A DNA stretch of 64,000 nucleotides, taken from Corynebacterium kroppenstedtii. GTDB lineage: Bacteria; Actinomycetota; Actinomycetes; Mycobacteriales; Mycobacteriaceae. The notes beneath the pieces were generated by a model that saw only the letters and a list, made by a program, of their open reading frames with translations, searched no databases and was not told the origin of the DNA. The position numbers were made by a program, and so were the translations under genes. Position 1 is the stretch's first letter. Each line of letters opens with the position of its first letter. Location of the stretch: the NCBI RefSeq assembly GCF_003243515.1, contig NZ_QFRA01000006.1:62001-126000 (forward strand), in the 5' to 3' direction. Shown one piece after another: positions 36,201-45,155 of this stretch.

Positions 36201-37547
36201 TTACATCAGTGTCCAATCTTCCAGGCCGTCATAGAGGGGGAACTTCGCCGCTAGGACCTCAATCCGCTGACGTAGGTCATCGCGGACCTCGTCGGACTTG
36301 CCTTGATGGCCGCTGATCAGCGTCTCCGCGATAATGTCGGCAACTTCCCCAAATGCTTCTTGATCAAATCCGCGGGTCGCCAGGGCCGACGTCCCGATCC
36401 TCAGTCCAGAGGTGACCATGGGCGGGCGCGGATCAAAGGGCACCGCATTGCGGTTCACCGTAATCCCCACATCATGGAGCGCATCCTCAGCTTCCTGGCC
36501 ATTTAACGACGAATGACGCAGGTCAACGAGGACGAGGTGAACGTCGGTACCGCCGGTGAGGACGTCGATACCCGCCTCACCCGCATCGTCCTGAGTCAGG
36601 CGGTTAGCCAAAATGCGAGCCCCGGCGATGGTTCGTCGCTGACGATCCCGGAATTCCTCTGATCCCACAATTTTCATCGCGACAGCTTTCCCGGCGATCG
36701 CGTGCATCAAAGGACCACCCTGCTGGCCCGGGAAAACAGCAGAATTGATCTTCTTGAAGAGGTCAAGATCATTCGTCAGGATCATTCCCGACCGAGGACC
36801 GCCCAAGGTCTTGTGAATCGTCGTAGAGACGACATCCGCGAACGGAACCGGCGAGGGATGCAGACCAGCAGCCACCAACCCCGCGAAGTGAGCCATATCC
36901 ACCCACAATGTGGCGCCCACCTCATCGGCGATCTCCCGGAACGCGGCGAAATCCTCATGACGTGAGTAGGCGGACCACCCGGCAATAATGACGGAGGGCT
37001 TTTCCTCCAGAGCCTGCTGGCGGACCTTCTCCATGTCGATGGTCATGGTGGTGGGGTCCACTTCATAAGCGACCGCGTTATACAGCTTTCCGGAGAAGTT
37101 GAGCTTCATCCCATGGGTCAAGTGTCCACCATGAGCCAGGGAGAGGCCCAGGATCGTGTCGCCCGGCTTCGCGATGGCCATCAGCACGGCTGCATTCGCC
37201 TGAGCACCGGAATGGGGCTGCATATTGGCGTACTTCGCGCCGAAGACCTTCTTGGCACGGTCCCTGGCGAGGTCCTCAATGATGTCCACATTTTCGCAGC
37301 CCCCGTAGTACCGACGCCCCGGGTACCCCTCCGCATATTTGTTCGTCAGCACCGAACCTTGGGCCTGAAGGACCGCTCGGGGAACGAAGTTCTCACTCGC
37401 AATCATCTCGAGCGTGTTCCGTTGGCGGCTCAATTCGCCGGCAATGGCGTCGGCAACCTCGGGGTCGAGCTGGGATAACGGCTGATTAAGGAGCTGATCA
37501 GGGGTGTTAGCGGTTGACGGGGTCGTGCGTGATGAAGAATTACTCAT
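36201..37547 (-). CDS. glyA: Serine hydroxymethyltransferase
   Basis: GlyA makes glycine and methylene-tetrahydrofolate from serine, supplying one-carbon units. The 448-residue PLP enzyme has ASENFVPRAVLQAQGSVLTN, EGYPGRRYYGG, MQPHSGAQANAAV, WVDMAHFAGLVAAG and the PLP-lysine motif STTIHKTLGGPRSG, ending in PLYDGLEDWTLM. The first 28 residues are a variable Ser/Thr-rich lead. It is divergent from coaA; a conspicuous inverted repeat lies between. Confidence 0.96.
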   Translation of the reverse strand: MSNSSSRTTPSTANTPDQLLNQPLSQLDPEVADAIAGELSRQRNTLEMIASENFVPRAVLQAQGSVLTNKYAEGYPGRRYYGGCENVDIIEDLARDRAKKVFGAKYANMQPHSGAQANAAVLMAIAKPGDTILGLSLAHGGHLTHGMKLNFSGKLYNAVAYEVDPTTMTIDMEKVRQQALEEKPSVIIAGWSAYSRHEDFAAFREIADEVGATLWVDMAHFAGLVAAGLHPSPVPFADVVSTTIHKTLGGPRSGMILTNDLDLFKKINSAVFPGQQGGPLMHAIAGKAVAMKIVGSEEFRDRQRRTIAGARILANRLTQDDAGEAGIDVLTGGTDVHLVLVDLRHSSLNGQEAEDALHDVGITVNRNAVPFDPRPPMVTSGLRIGTSALATRGFDQEAFGEVADIIAETLISGHQGKSDEVRDDLRQRIEVLAAKFPLYDGLEDWTLM

Positions 37548-37616
37548 GAAGGACCTTCCTCGCTGGGGATAGCGTGATTGCAGAACTACCCCATAGCTTA
37601 ATGGGAGTATCGATTA

Positions 37617-37655
37617 TGTACCCCACTTATGAGATAGGTCATTCAGTGGGGCACA
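37617..37655 (+). promoter_or_regulatory. Inverted repeat pairing with the coaA ribosome binding site
   Basis: TGTACCCCACT (37617-37627) and AGTGGGGCACA (37645-37655) can pair with one mismatch in 11. The right arm ends at the base before the coaA ATG and contains its GGGG binding site. In RNA this hairpin would hide the site; in DNA it could be an operator. A related AAAGTGGGGCAT precedes xseA. Confidence 0.5.
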
Positions 37656-38591
37656 ATGGAAGACATGTCACGTGCGACTGAATCCAGCCCCTATCTGGAA
37701 TTCAACAGACACCAATGGAAACGCTTGCGCATGTCTCAACCTCAGGTGCTGACCGAGGCTGAGGTGAAAGAGCTCCGCGGTGTGGGTGAGAACATTGCGC
37801 TGGACGAAGTGACCGAGGTGTATCTGCCGTTATCGCGACTCATCCATCTTCAGGCGGAAGCCCATCAACGCTTGGGGCAGGCGACGGCGACGTTCTTGGG
37901 CGAAGATGTTCCCCATATCCCTTTCATCATTGGTATTGCGGGGTCCGTCGCCGTCGGCAAATCGACGACCGCTCGTTTGTTACAGAGACTGCTTCAGCGG
38001 TGGGATTCTCATCCTAAGGTTGACTTAGTCACGACAGATGGCTTTCTTTATCCCACTGCCGAGTTAACGCGCCGCGGCATTTTGGATCGAAAGGGCTATC
38101 CCGAAAGTTTTAATCGGCGTGCATTATTGCGTTTTATTACCGACGTGAAAGCCGGCTCTCGTAACGTTCGCGTACCCGTGTATTCCCACGAGTTGTATGA
38201 CATTATTCCCGATACGTTTATTACTGTTGATCGGCCGGATATTTTAATTATTGAAGGCCTAAACGTTCTTCAAACGGGCCCGACGTTGATGGTGTCTGAT
38301 TTCTTTGAATTCAGCGTTTATGTCGATGCCCATCCTCGTGACATTGAGCAGTGGTATGTGGATCGCTTTTTGCAATTGCGACATATCTCATTTTCCGATC
38401 CCGACGCGCACTTCCACCATTTTGCCGAACTTGACGACGACACCGCCATCCGGGAAGCCCGTGAAATCTGGCAGCGAGTCAATTTGCCGAACTTGACGGA
38501 AAATGTCTTGCCGACGCGACCCCGCGCGTCTTTGGTGCTCATGAAGGGCGAGGATCACTCTGTGCAGCGCGTTCGCATGCGGAAAGTGTGA
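37656..38591 (+). CDS. coaA: Type I pantothenate kinase
   Basis: CoaA phosphorylates pantothenate, the first step of coenzyme A synthesis. The 311-residue protein has the family opening SPYLEFNRHQWKRLR, a P-loop GIAGSVAVGKSTTARLL at about 95-111, VTTDGFLYP, RKGYPESFNRRALL, YSHELYDIIPD and IIEGLNVLQ. It ends with NLTENVLPTRPRASLVL. ATG 37656 directly follows the inverted repeat; ATG 37665 is also possible. It converges with uppS with a 13-base gap. Confidence 0.96.
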   Translation: MEDMSRATESSPYLEFNRHQWKRLRMSQPQVLTEAEVKELRGVGENIALDEVTEVYLPLSRLIHLQAEAHQRLGQATATFLGEDVPHIPFIIGIAGSVAVGKSTTARLLQRLLQRWDSHPKVDLVTTDGFLYPTAELTRRGILDRKGYPESFNRRALLRFITDVKAGSRNVRVPVYSHELYDIIPDTFITVDRPDILIIEGLNVLQTGPTLMVSDFFEFSVYVDAHPRDIEQWYVDRFLQLRHISFSDPDAHFHHFAELDDDTAIREAREIWQRVNLPNLTENVLPTRPRASLVLMKGEDHSVQRVRMRKV

Positions 38592-38604
38592 CGTGTTACG
38601 CGTG

Positions 38605-39585
38605 TTACCGGCCGAACCGGCGGTTCCGTCGTGAAAAGTCGCGTAATGCGCGGAGGAAATCGACCCGTCGAAAAGCTGGCCAATACGTGTCAGTAAACCA
38701 AATCTCCGAATAGGCCGATTGCCACAAAAGGAAACCTGACAACCGCTGTTCCCCGGACGTGCGGATAACAAGATCCGGATCAGGCTGGCCAGAGGTGTAC
38801 AAGTGGTCAGAGATTCCTTGTACGGTGATTGCTTCCGCTATGTCATCAAGAGAGAACCGCTGGTCATCCCCCAGTTCGCTCCCCTTGGAAGCGGACGCCG
38901 AATCAGCAAGTTCAGCACTTTCATCGTCCTTAGCTGAAGATTCCCGAGATACCTCGTTCCTCTCTTTAACCCGGTCTTCCAGCAAGGACCTCACGGCGTC
39001 AACTATTTCTTGCCGCCCACCGTAACCAACGGCCATGTTGACGCACACTCCGGTATGGTCAGCGGTCGCTTTTTCATTCGCCGCAAGACGGTCGGTGAGA
39101 GCCTCGGGAAGGATATCGCGGTGGCCCACCACACGAAGCCGCGCGTTTAGCTTCGATTTAGCCAGTTCATCGGACACATCACCAATGATTCTGCACAAAA
39201 GCTCCAGCTCAGCCTTATCGCGGTGGAGGTTCTCCGTGCTCAGCAAGTAAATAGTAACAAGTTCAATCCCGCGTTCACCTGACCACTGGACAAGCTCACT
39301 GATTTTCTTCGCACCGACGCGGTGGCCGTGGCTCACGTCGATAAACCCTGCTTCCCGTGCCCACCGGCGGTTACCGTCGCACATAACGGCGATGTGGCGT
39401 GGTACGGGCTTCCCCTCAAGTGCCCTCACCAAACTGGCCTCGTACAACGGGTAAGTCGCCATGAGGGCAACGCGTTTACAAGCCGCACGAGCACGCTTCC
39501 CCGCTTGGCACACTGATGACATCAGCCGGCTTTCGGGCGCGCGGCCATCATCGCAGCGGGTGTTGGGCGGAATAGTCACGCTCAT
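38605..39585 (-). CDS. uppS: Short-chain (Z)-isoprenyl diphosphate synthase
   Basis: The product belongs to the cis-prenyltransferase family. In mycobacteria the gene at this place makes Z,E-farnesyl diphosphate for decaprenyl phosphate. It has HIAVMCDGNRRWAREAGF with the catalytic Asp, GIELVTIYLLSTENLHR, VCVNMAVGYGGRQEIVDA and DPDLVIRTSGEQRLSGFLLW. Between the last two motifs sits a charged insert of about 40 residues (ERNEVSRESSAKDDES...) that makes the protein unusually long (326 residues). ATG 39585, 9 bases after aroG, is used; an internal start at MATYPLYEASLV is also plausible. Confidence 0.88.
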   Translation of the reverse strand: MSVTIPPNTRCDDGRAPESRLMSSVCQAGKRARAACKRVALMATYPLYEASLVRALEGKPVPRHIAVMCDGNRRWAREAGFIDVSHGHRVGAKKISELVQWSGERGIELVTIYLLSTENLHRDKAELELLCRIIGDVSDELAKSKLNARLRVVGHRDILPEALTDRLAANEKATADHTGVCVNMAVGYGGRQEIVDAVRSLLEDRVKERNEVSRESSAKDDESAELADSASASKGSELGDDQRFSLDDIAEAITVQGISDHLYTSGQPDPDLVIRTSGEQRLSGFLLWQSAYSEIWFTDTYWPAFRRVDFLRALRDFSRRNRRFGR

Positions 39586-39594
39586 ATGGTACGC

Positions 39595-40707
39595 CTATGC
39601 GCTGTGTCCCCTCGTGTGAACGGCACGGGCGAGTTCGTCGAGCGCGCTCACCGTGGCATCCCACCCCATGCAGGCGTCGGTTATCGATTGGCCATATGTC
39701 AATGCCTCTTTGCCGTGCCGACGGATCATGTCCTCATCGTGGGCCTGTTTGCCGGGAACCAGGAAGGATTCCATCATCACACCATTGATTCCCGGCTCAC
39801 CCTCGGCGATCCGTTCAGCAATATCAGCGACGACGGCACGCTGGCGGATATGGTCTTTGCCAGAATTCCCATGTGAGGCGTCAATGGTTACTGCGGGGTG
39901 CAGACCGGCTGCCGTGAGCCGATCAGTGGCGGTGAGGACGCTCTCTGTTCCATAATTCGGCCCGGATTCGCCTCCGCGGAGAATCACATGGCCGTCCGCA
40001 TTTCCGGGAGAGCTAATCACTCCGACGCGACCGTCGTCATCTGCCCCGACGAAACGATGGGCCGCCGACGCCGCACGAATCGCATCAATGGCGTGCTGAA
40101 TACTGCCATCGGTGGCGTTTTTGAATCCGATAGGCATGGGCAGCGATGACGCTAATTGACGGTGTACTTGGCTCTCAACGGTCCGCGCTCCGATGGCGCC
40201 CCACGACACAGCATCGTGGATATAATTCGTTGCGAGCGGTTCCACAAACTCAGTAGCCGTCGGCAAGCCTAAAGAAAGAACGTCGCGGAATACCTCTCTC
40301 TCTAGAGCCAAACCCCGGGTGATATCCCCGCTCCCGTCGAGGTCGGGGTCGTTGACAAGCCCTTTCCATCCCACGGTTGTGCGAGGCTTTTCCCCATATA
40401 CCCTCATGACAATGAAGAGGCGGTCGGAATAACGTCGCGCCTGTTCAGCGAGCCGAGCGGCGTAGTCATATGCTGCATCGCGGTCGTGAATAGAACACGG
40501 GCCGACAATAACGAGTAAACGATGGTCCCGCCCGTGAACAATGTTCGCGATCGTTCGCCGGCTCGACTCGACTAACCGACGCGCATCCTCGTCCAACTCA
40601 ATGTCGTGCCGGATTTCCCGAGGCGACGGCAAGGAACGAACAGGTGAGACGTCAGTAGTCGGAGCATTATGCGATTCGACAGGCGAGGTTCCAGAAGTAG
40701 GGCGCAT
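39595..40707 (-). CDS. aroG: 3-deoxy-7-phosphoheptulonate synthase (type I DAHP synthase)
   Basis: The enzyme joins phosphoenolpyruvate and erythrose 4-phosphate at the start of aromatic amino-acid synthesis. The 370-residue AroF/G/H-type protein has VIVGPCSIHDRDAA, MRVYGEKPRTTVGWKGL, TEFVEPLATNYIHD, PIGFKNATDGS, RGGESGPNYG, IDASHGNSGKDH and MMESFLVPGKQ. A 30-residue polar extension leads. uppS follows 9 bases later in the same operon. Feedback sensitivity is not readable from the sequence alone. Confidence 0.95.
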   Translation of the reverse strand: MRPTSGTSPVESHNAPTTDVSPVRSLPSPREIRHDIELDEDARRLVESSRRTIANIVHGRDHRLLVIVGPCSIHDRDAAYDYAARLAEQARRYSDRLFIVMRVYGEKPRTTVGWKGLVNDPDLDGSGDITRGLALEREVFRDVLSLGLPTATEFVEPLATNYIHDAVSWGAIGARTVESQVHRQLASSLPMPIGFKNATDGSIQHAIDAIRAASAAHRFVGADDDGRVGVISSPGNADGHVILRGGESGPNYGTESVLTATDRLTAAGLHPAVTIDASHGNSGKDHIRQRAVVADIAERIAEGEPGINGVMMESFLVPGKQAHDEDMIRRHGKEALTYGQSITDACMGWDATVSALDELARAVHTRGHSA

Positions 40708-40735
40708 AAGAAAAGTAAACGATCGTAGCTAAGTT

Positions 40736-41101
40736 CTATTTATCCGTTGTTCCATCTGCTTTTTTCGACCGAGATTGTGTCGATCGGGTTTTATGCTTCA
40801 ATCGAACTTCCGGAAAACGAGAATTCGCATTGACATCTTGTATGCCCTTTTCGGCCATACGGCGATCGATTTCTTCGGCATCAAAGACGTCGATGCCCTC
40901 TTTCTCTGCAAATGCGCGGCGTCGGTTTAAATTTTTAATTCGCTTCGTCGCTGAACGGCCAAGAATAATGACGACGACTAAAAGCGCAATGAGTATAAGA
41001 AGGCCCACCGGTGACGCTTTACCGAACTCGGGCCCCAGCGGACCGCCCTTTTCCTGCTGGGCGAGGATCCCACTCGTAGTAACTGCCAGGTGAGTAGACA
41101 T
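40736..41101 (-). CDS. Small membrane protein of unknown function next to mca
   Basis: This 121-residue protein (MSTHLAVTTSGILAQQ) has one hydrophobic helix at about residues 33-50 (VGLLILIALLVVVIILG). A basic cytoplasmic part with RRRAFAEKEGIDVFDAEEID follows. Similar short proteins sit beside mca in Corynebacteriales. The ATG at 41101 is chosen over one at 41170 because the latter adds no conserved sequence; no strong binding site precedes either. Confidence 0.7.
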   Translation of the reverse strand: MSTHLAVTTSGILAQQEKGGPLGPEFGKASPVGLLILIALLVVVIILGRSATKRIKNLNRRRAFAEKEGIDVFDAEEIDRRMAEKGIQDVNANSRFPEVRLKHKTRSTQSRSKKADGTTDK

Positions 41102-41403
41102 CGTAGAGAGTTTCGCCCCACCGAGACACACCAACTCTGCTGCTACGTCGTATCCCATGATCACTGCCACTACTCCTGCTCCTTTTTCATGACCGTCCGA
41201 CTAACCACGCGACGCTTCCCACCACGACCGAATGGCGCGGTAGGTAAACGGCACAGTGGATTAGCCTCGGGAATAGTGTACGTCGTTGCGCCCCACCTGT
41301 GACATCACCGTCGAAAAGCGATGTCATCGACATCGGGTACGCTATCGGCGGCGGATGCGACGGTGGGTCCGCTAAAACGATGTGGGCGCGCTATCGCGAC
41401 AGG

Positions 41404-42342
41404 CTACTCATCGTCACCCTGGGAATACTTTTGGCGCGCGGCTTCGGACACCATCCCCGGAACATTGTCCGGCTGGTGCTCAGGATCGATGCCAGCAAAC
41501 AGATCGTTTTCCGGGAGCGCCGTGTCAACGCGGCTGGCAGCCAACTCGAATTCCTCAGTCGGCCAGACTCTCCTCTGATCCTCAGGCGAAACGGCGAACC
41601 ACCGGCTGTGCGGATCGATTTGCGTCGCATGAGCGCGGAGGGCGTCGTCACGCTTGTGGAAGAAATCTGCCACATTAACCTGGGTGGTCACCCGCTCCAT
41701 CAGGTCAGGCCACTCGTCGGCCTTGTCGACGCGATCCTGGTACGGGCTCGGTAGTCCGCGGTTAATGAAGTCGTTGTGAAGGGCAAGGAACCGGCTCTTC
41801 ACGAATCCGTGGGTGTAGTACATTTTCGACACAACCCACGGCTCGCTCTTTTCTGGGTGGAAGTCCGGGTCCCCGGCGCACAACCATGCGCGGACAGATA
41901 CCGCGTGGGTCTTGATGTGGTCGGGATGCGGGTATCCACCGTTCTCGTCGTACGTGATCATGACGTGCGGGCGGAATTCGCGGATGACCTCAACGACGTC
42001 TGCCGTGGCTTCCTCTGTATTAACTAAAGCGAATGAGCCCTCCGGCAGTGGTGGCAGCGGGTCACCTTCAGGCAGGCCGGAGTCGACATAACCTAACCAG
42101 CGCTGCTTAATTCCCAGAATTTCGGCAGCTTTGGCCATTTCTTTCTTACGCAATTCAATCATGTTCTCGCGGACCTCGGGGCGGTCCATGGCAGGGTTAA
42201 GGATCGAGCCACGCTCGCCACCCGTGCAGGTCAAAACCATAACTTCATTGCCTTCGTTGGCATACCGGGCTAACGTCGCTGCCCCTTTACTAGATTCATC
42301 ATCCGGGTGCGCGTGAATTGCTAAGAGTCGAAATCCGGTCAT
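41404..42342 (-). CDS. mca: Mycothiol S-conjugate amidase
   Basis: Mca is a zinc hydrolase that cleaves mycothiol S-conjugates of electrophiles into a mercapturic acid and glucosaminyl-inositol. The 312-residue LmbE-like protein has the zinc motif AIHAHPDDESSKGAA at the N-terminus and GGYPHPDHIKTHAVSV with the third ligand. It also has TCTGGERG, LRKKEMAKAAEILGI and YTHGFVKSRF. Its presence shows the organism makes mycothiol. It diverges from the DUF4307 gene, as in mycobacteria. Confidence 0.95.
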   Translation of the reverse strand: MTGFRLLAIHAHPDDESSKGAATLARYANEGNEVMVLTCTGGERGSILNPAMDRPEVRENMIELRKKEMAKAAEILGIKQRWLGYVDSGLPEGDPLPPLPEGSFALVNTEEATADVVEVIREFRPHVMITYDENGGYPHPDHIKTHAVSVRAWLCAGDPDFHPEKSEPWVVSKMYYTHGFVKSRFLALHNDFINRGLPSPYQDRVDKADEWPDLMERVTTQVNVADFFHKRDDALRAHATQIDPHSRWFAVSPEDQRRVWPTEEFELAASRVDTALPENDLFAGIDPEHQPDNVPGMVSEAARQKYSQGDDE

Positions 42343-42678
42343 GACATATCCTCCGAGTTTGTTAATAAATTAATCGGGCTTGTTGAGCCGCTGGTGTACG
42401 AGCTTAATGCGCTCACACTATCGGGTATAACCAAGATATTTGGTACCAGCAAGAAATCCACATAAGGGTTGCAAACAAAGTTGATATCCAGAGTTGATAA
42501 CACGAAATGGTTGTCACCAGGACGGTGCGATTGCCCGCGACTACCCCATGGCCAAGCTGCAACACTCATTTCTGTGACATATCACTTTTTACGTGGAATG
42601 TCGGCGGTTTTCAACTAGCGCTGCGACGCTATCCCCTGCAGCTCTATCATCGGTAACTCCTGTCGTACTATAGGAGAC
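42343..42678. other. Divergent region between mca and DUF4307 gene
   Basis: These 336 bases hold no convincing gene. A 76-codon minus-strand frame at 42339-42569 overlaps the mca start and looks non-coding. Promoters for both neighbours are expected here, but no clear operator stands out. Confidence 0.4.
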
Positions 42679-43134
42679 ATGACCGACCAGGATTCCCAGT
42701 CGCCCACAAGCCAGACCATCGAAGAACAACGTTATGGCTCATCACGGTCGGCATCGATCTCCGGCCAAGTTATCGTTATCGGCGTCGTCCTCGTGCTGGT
42801 CATCAGTGGTTTATACATGTGGAATCAGTGGCGCAACGAGTCCTCCCCCGACGTCTCTATTTCGTCGGCAGGTTTTGACCGCCCCAACGATTCACTCCTG
42901 AATTTTACTATCGACGTCACGCGTGACGACGCTTCTCGCGCAGCGTATTGCATCGTGACCGCGCTGGATTACGACAAAAACGAGGTCGGGCGTCGGGAGT
43001 TTGTGATCCCGTCGGGTGGCGAGAAGACCGAGCGTTTTAAGGTGGCTATTCCCACGCGTGCTCGAGCGGTCGCTGGGAAAGAATATGGGTGCTCGACGGA
43101 GATTCCGGGCTATCTCGACAACTCGGACACATAA
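42679..43134 (+). CDS. DUF4307 membrane-anchored protein
   Basis: This 151-residue protein has a polar cytoplasmic N-terminus with EEQRYG, a single membrane helix (about 29-47, GQVIVIGVVLVLVISGLYMW) and an extracytoplasmic beta-rich domain with AYCIVTALDYDKNEVGRREF and two cysteines (AYC and YGC). The family lies between mca and greA in many Corynebacteriales; its role is unknown. Confidence 0.85.
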   Translation: MTDQDSQSPTSQTIEEQRYGSSRSASISGQVIVIGVVLVLVISGLYMWNQWRNESSPDVSISSAGFDRPNDSLLNFTIDVTRDDASRAAYCIVTALDYDKNEVGRREFVIPSGGEKTERFKVAIPTRARAVAGKEYGCSTEIPGYLDNSDT

Positions 43135-43255
43135 GCCGCCGTTGCTGGCTTTGAATCCACCATCTCAGTGGTACCATGCACTGCATTATACGAATCGAAG
43201 CATTTTATCTTCATGGAATCTTCATAGACCGCAACGATTGAGAGGCTGAATAAGC

Positions 43256-43762
43256 ATGGCTGAGGATACAAACACCCGTTGGCTAACCCAAGAAGCCTAC
43301 GACCGTCTGAAGAAGGAACTCGACGATCTTAAAGCTAACCGCCCCGTCATCGCTGCCGAGATCAACGAGCGCCGCGAAGAGGGAGACCTGAAAGAGAACG
43401 GCGGTTACCACGCAGCCCGCGAGCAGCAGGGCCAAGAAGAAGCCCGCATCGCTTACCTCGAAGAGCTACTCGATTCCGCAACGATCGGCGAAGCACCCTC
43501 CCAGAGTGGCGTTGCCCTCGTCGGTTCCGTCGTTCACGTGTACTACGACGGTGACGAGGATGACACCGAAACCTTCCTCATCGGTACCCGCGGTGTTCAC
43601 TCATCTAACGCCAATCTGGAAACCTACTCCACCGACGCCCCGCTAGGTGCGGCCATCGTGGGAGCTAAAGAGGGAGAAACTCGCGAATACCAGACTCCCA
43701 CTGGTTCGACGGTATCGGTCACTATTGTTAAGGCCGAGCCGTACGACGAGTCCAAGAAGTAA
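43256..43762 (+). CDS. greA: Transcription elongation factor GreA
   Basis: GreA stimulates RNA cleavage by backtracked RNA polymerase. The 168-residue protein has an N-terminal coiled coil (WLTQEAYDRLKKELDDLKAN, REEGDLKENGGYHAAREQQG, with the acidic tip) and a C-terminal FKBP-like domain from about residue 85 (LVGSVVHVYYDGDEDDTETF, APLGAAIVGAKEGETREYQT). A slight Asp-rich loop is the only unusual point. A terminator follows. Confidence 0.95.
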   Translation: MAEDTNTRWLTQEAYDRLKKELDDLKANRPVIAAEINERREEGDLKENGGYHAAREQQGQEEARIAYLEELLDSATIGEAPSQSGVALVGSVVHVYYDGDEDDTETFLIGTRGVHSSNANLETYSTDAPLGAAIVGAKEGETREYQTPTGSTVSVTIVKAEPYDESKK

Positions 43763-43781
43763 TTCTTTGACGGCCACGTAA

Positions 43782-43815
43782 AAAGCCCTCCGTCAACAGT
43801 CGCCGAGGGCTTTGC
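43782..43815 (+). terminator. Terminator of greA
   Basis: AAAGCCCTC (43782-43790) pairs perfectly with GAGGGCTTT (43805-43813). The A-rich left and T-rich right flanks allow it to work in both directions. Confidence 0.82.
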
Positions 43816-43936
43816 TTATTGCTAGGGCGCTAATTCTCGATGGCCTGGTGTCCCGATATCAATGATGTCGACCACCGAGCCATGCTGGCCAACCAGCACC
43901 CAACACAGAAAACTGTGGTGGGTCAATGATCCTGCA

Positions 43937-44779
43937 CTAGTCTCTGTTCAGGTAAGCCAACAGGCGGAGGATTTCGGTGTAGAGCCAGACCAACGTCACT
44001 GCCAACCCGAGAGCAACACCCCACGCCATCTTCGACGGTGCACCTGCACGTACTAGTTGATCTGCAATGTCAAAGTCCTGCAGGAAGCTCAACGCGGCCA
44101 ACCCGATGCACAGAAGCGAGAAACCGATGGCTAGCGGGCCACCGTCGGTAAGAGGATTATGGCCGGTGAAGACCGCCAGGAGCATATTGCCGAGCGCCAG
44201 AACTAGAACACCGACAAGCGCCCCCAGCATGATGCGGTTGAACTTCGGGGTGACGCGGATGGCTCCGGTCCGGTAAACGATCAGCATCCCAATGAACACG
44301 CCGATGGTACCCAACACTGCTTGACCGATGATGGTGCCGGCATTGGCGCCACTGACCATGACGTTCGCGAAGACGCTGGTCAGCCCACCAACAAAGAGGC
44401 CTTCGAAAGCGGCATAAAGAAGGGTAACGACGGGTGAGCCGAACTTTTTACCGAACGTCGACACCATGACCATGATGAGTCCGCCGATCGCGCCAACCAT
44501 GGTCAGCAGGCTGGAGACCTGCGGGTTCGACAGGGACAGCATGTAGTTAATGACGGCGCCGACGATAATGACCCCGAGTGTAATGCTGGTCTTGACGATC
44601 ACGTCGTCAATGGTCATTCCGCGCTCTGCAGTTGTGCCCTGGGCCTGCTGCTGCATGGTCTGTTGACCGAACTGCTGGGCGTCTTGGCCTTGGCCGAATA
44701 CGTACTCGCCCTGACCGGAACGGGCTTCACGCTTCCGTTCCTCCGTCAGGGAGCTGAAGTATGGATTTGAACTACGCAC
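43937..44779 (-). CDS. Bax inhibitor-1/YccA family membrane protein
   Basis: This 280-residue protein has a polar Gln-rich N-terminus (about 1-55) and seven hydrophobic helices. It includes TLLYAAFEGLFVGGLTSVFA and the C-terminal SFLQDFDIADQLVRAGAP and VTLVWLYTEILRLLAYLNRD, which carry the acidic pair typical of BI-1 calcium/proton channels. The GTG at 44779 (MRSSNPYFSSLT) is conserved in the family and follows AAAGGA at about 10 bases. It is monocistronic. Confidence 0.9.
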   Translation of the reverse strand: MRSSNPYFSSLTEERKREARSGQGEYVFGQGQDAQQFGQQTMQQQAQGTTAERGMTIDDVIVKTSITLGVIIVGAVINYMLSLSNPQVSSLLTMVGAIGGLIMVMVSTFGKKFGSPVVTLLYAAFEGLFVGGLTSVFANVMVSGANAGTIIGQAVLGTIGVFIGMLIVYRTGAIRVTPKFNRIMLGALVGVLVLALGNMLLAVFTGHNPLTDGGPLAIGFSLLCIGLAALSFLQDFDIADQLVRAGAPSKMAWGVALGLAVTLVWLYTEILRLLAYLNRD

Positions 44780-45155
44780 GGGGGGTAAATCCTTTCATCG
44801 TGCACTCCACTCATTAAGCGTCATCGTGATGACCACTACAAGTGATCACCATATTTGCGTTGACTATCCTCGCAACCACACTGCATCTCAAAGCCACCAT
44901 GCACTCAACAGGAAAGAATCGGCAGCACCAGCGTTGGCGAGGACAGATACAACGACTCACCACTAAGAGTAACGGACAAAGTAAAAGATGTGTTCCCGCC
45001 CCCACCTATTGACTTAACTACCCCGCAAGGGATGACTAATGACGATGATAACGTTTAATCAATTTATCATCTACGGTTGCGCCACATAGTCATCCACCAC
45101 ACCACATGCACCTAAAACGAAATCACACCAACACGTTTAAGGAAAAGAAACCACC
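44780..45155. other. Gene-free region with inverted repeats
   Basis: GATGATAA (45044-45051) and TTATCATC (45064-45071) are perfect arms 12 bases apart, about 85 bases before the lipoprotein start, and may be an operator. A smaller dyad, GTCATC/GATGAC (44820-44833), lies near the BI-1 gene. No ORF here is convincing. Confidence 0.45.
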
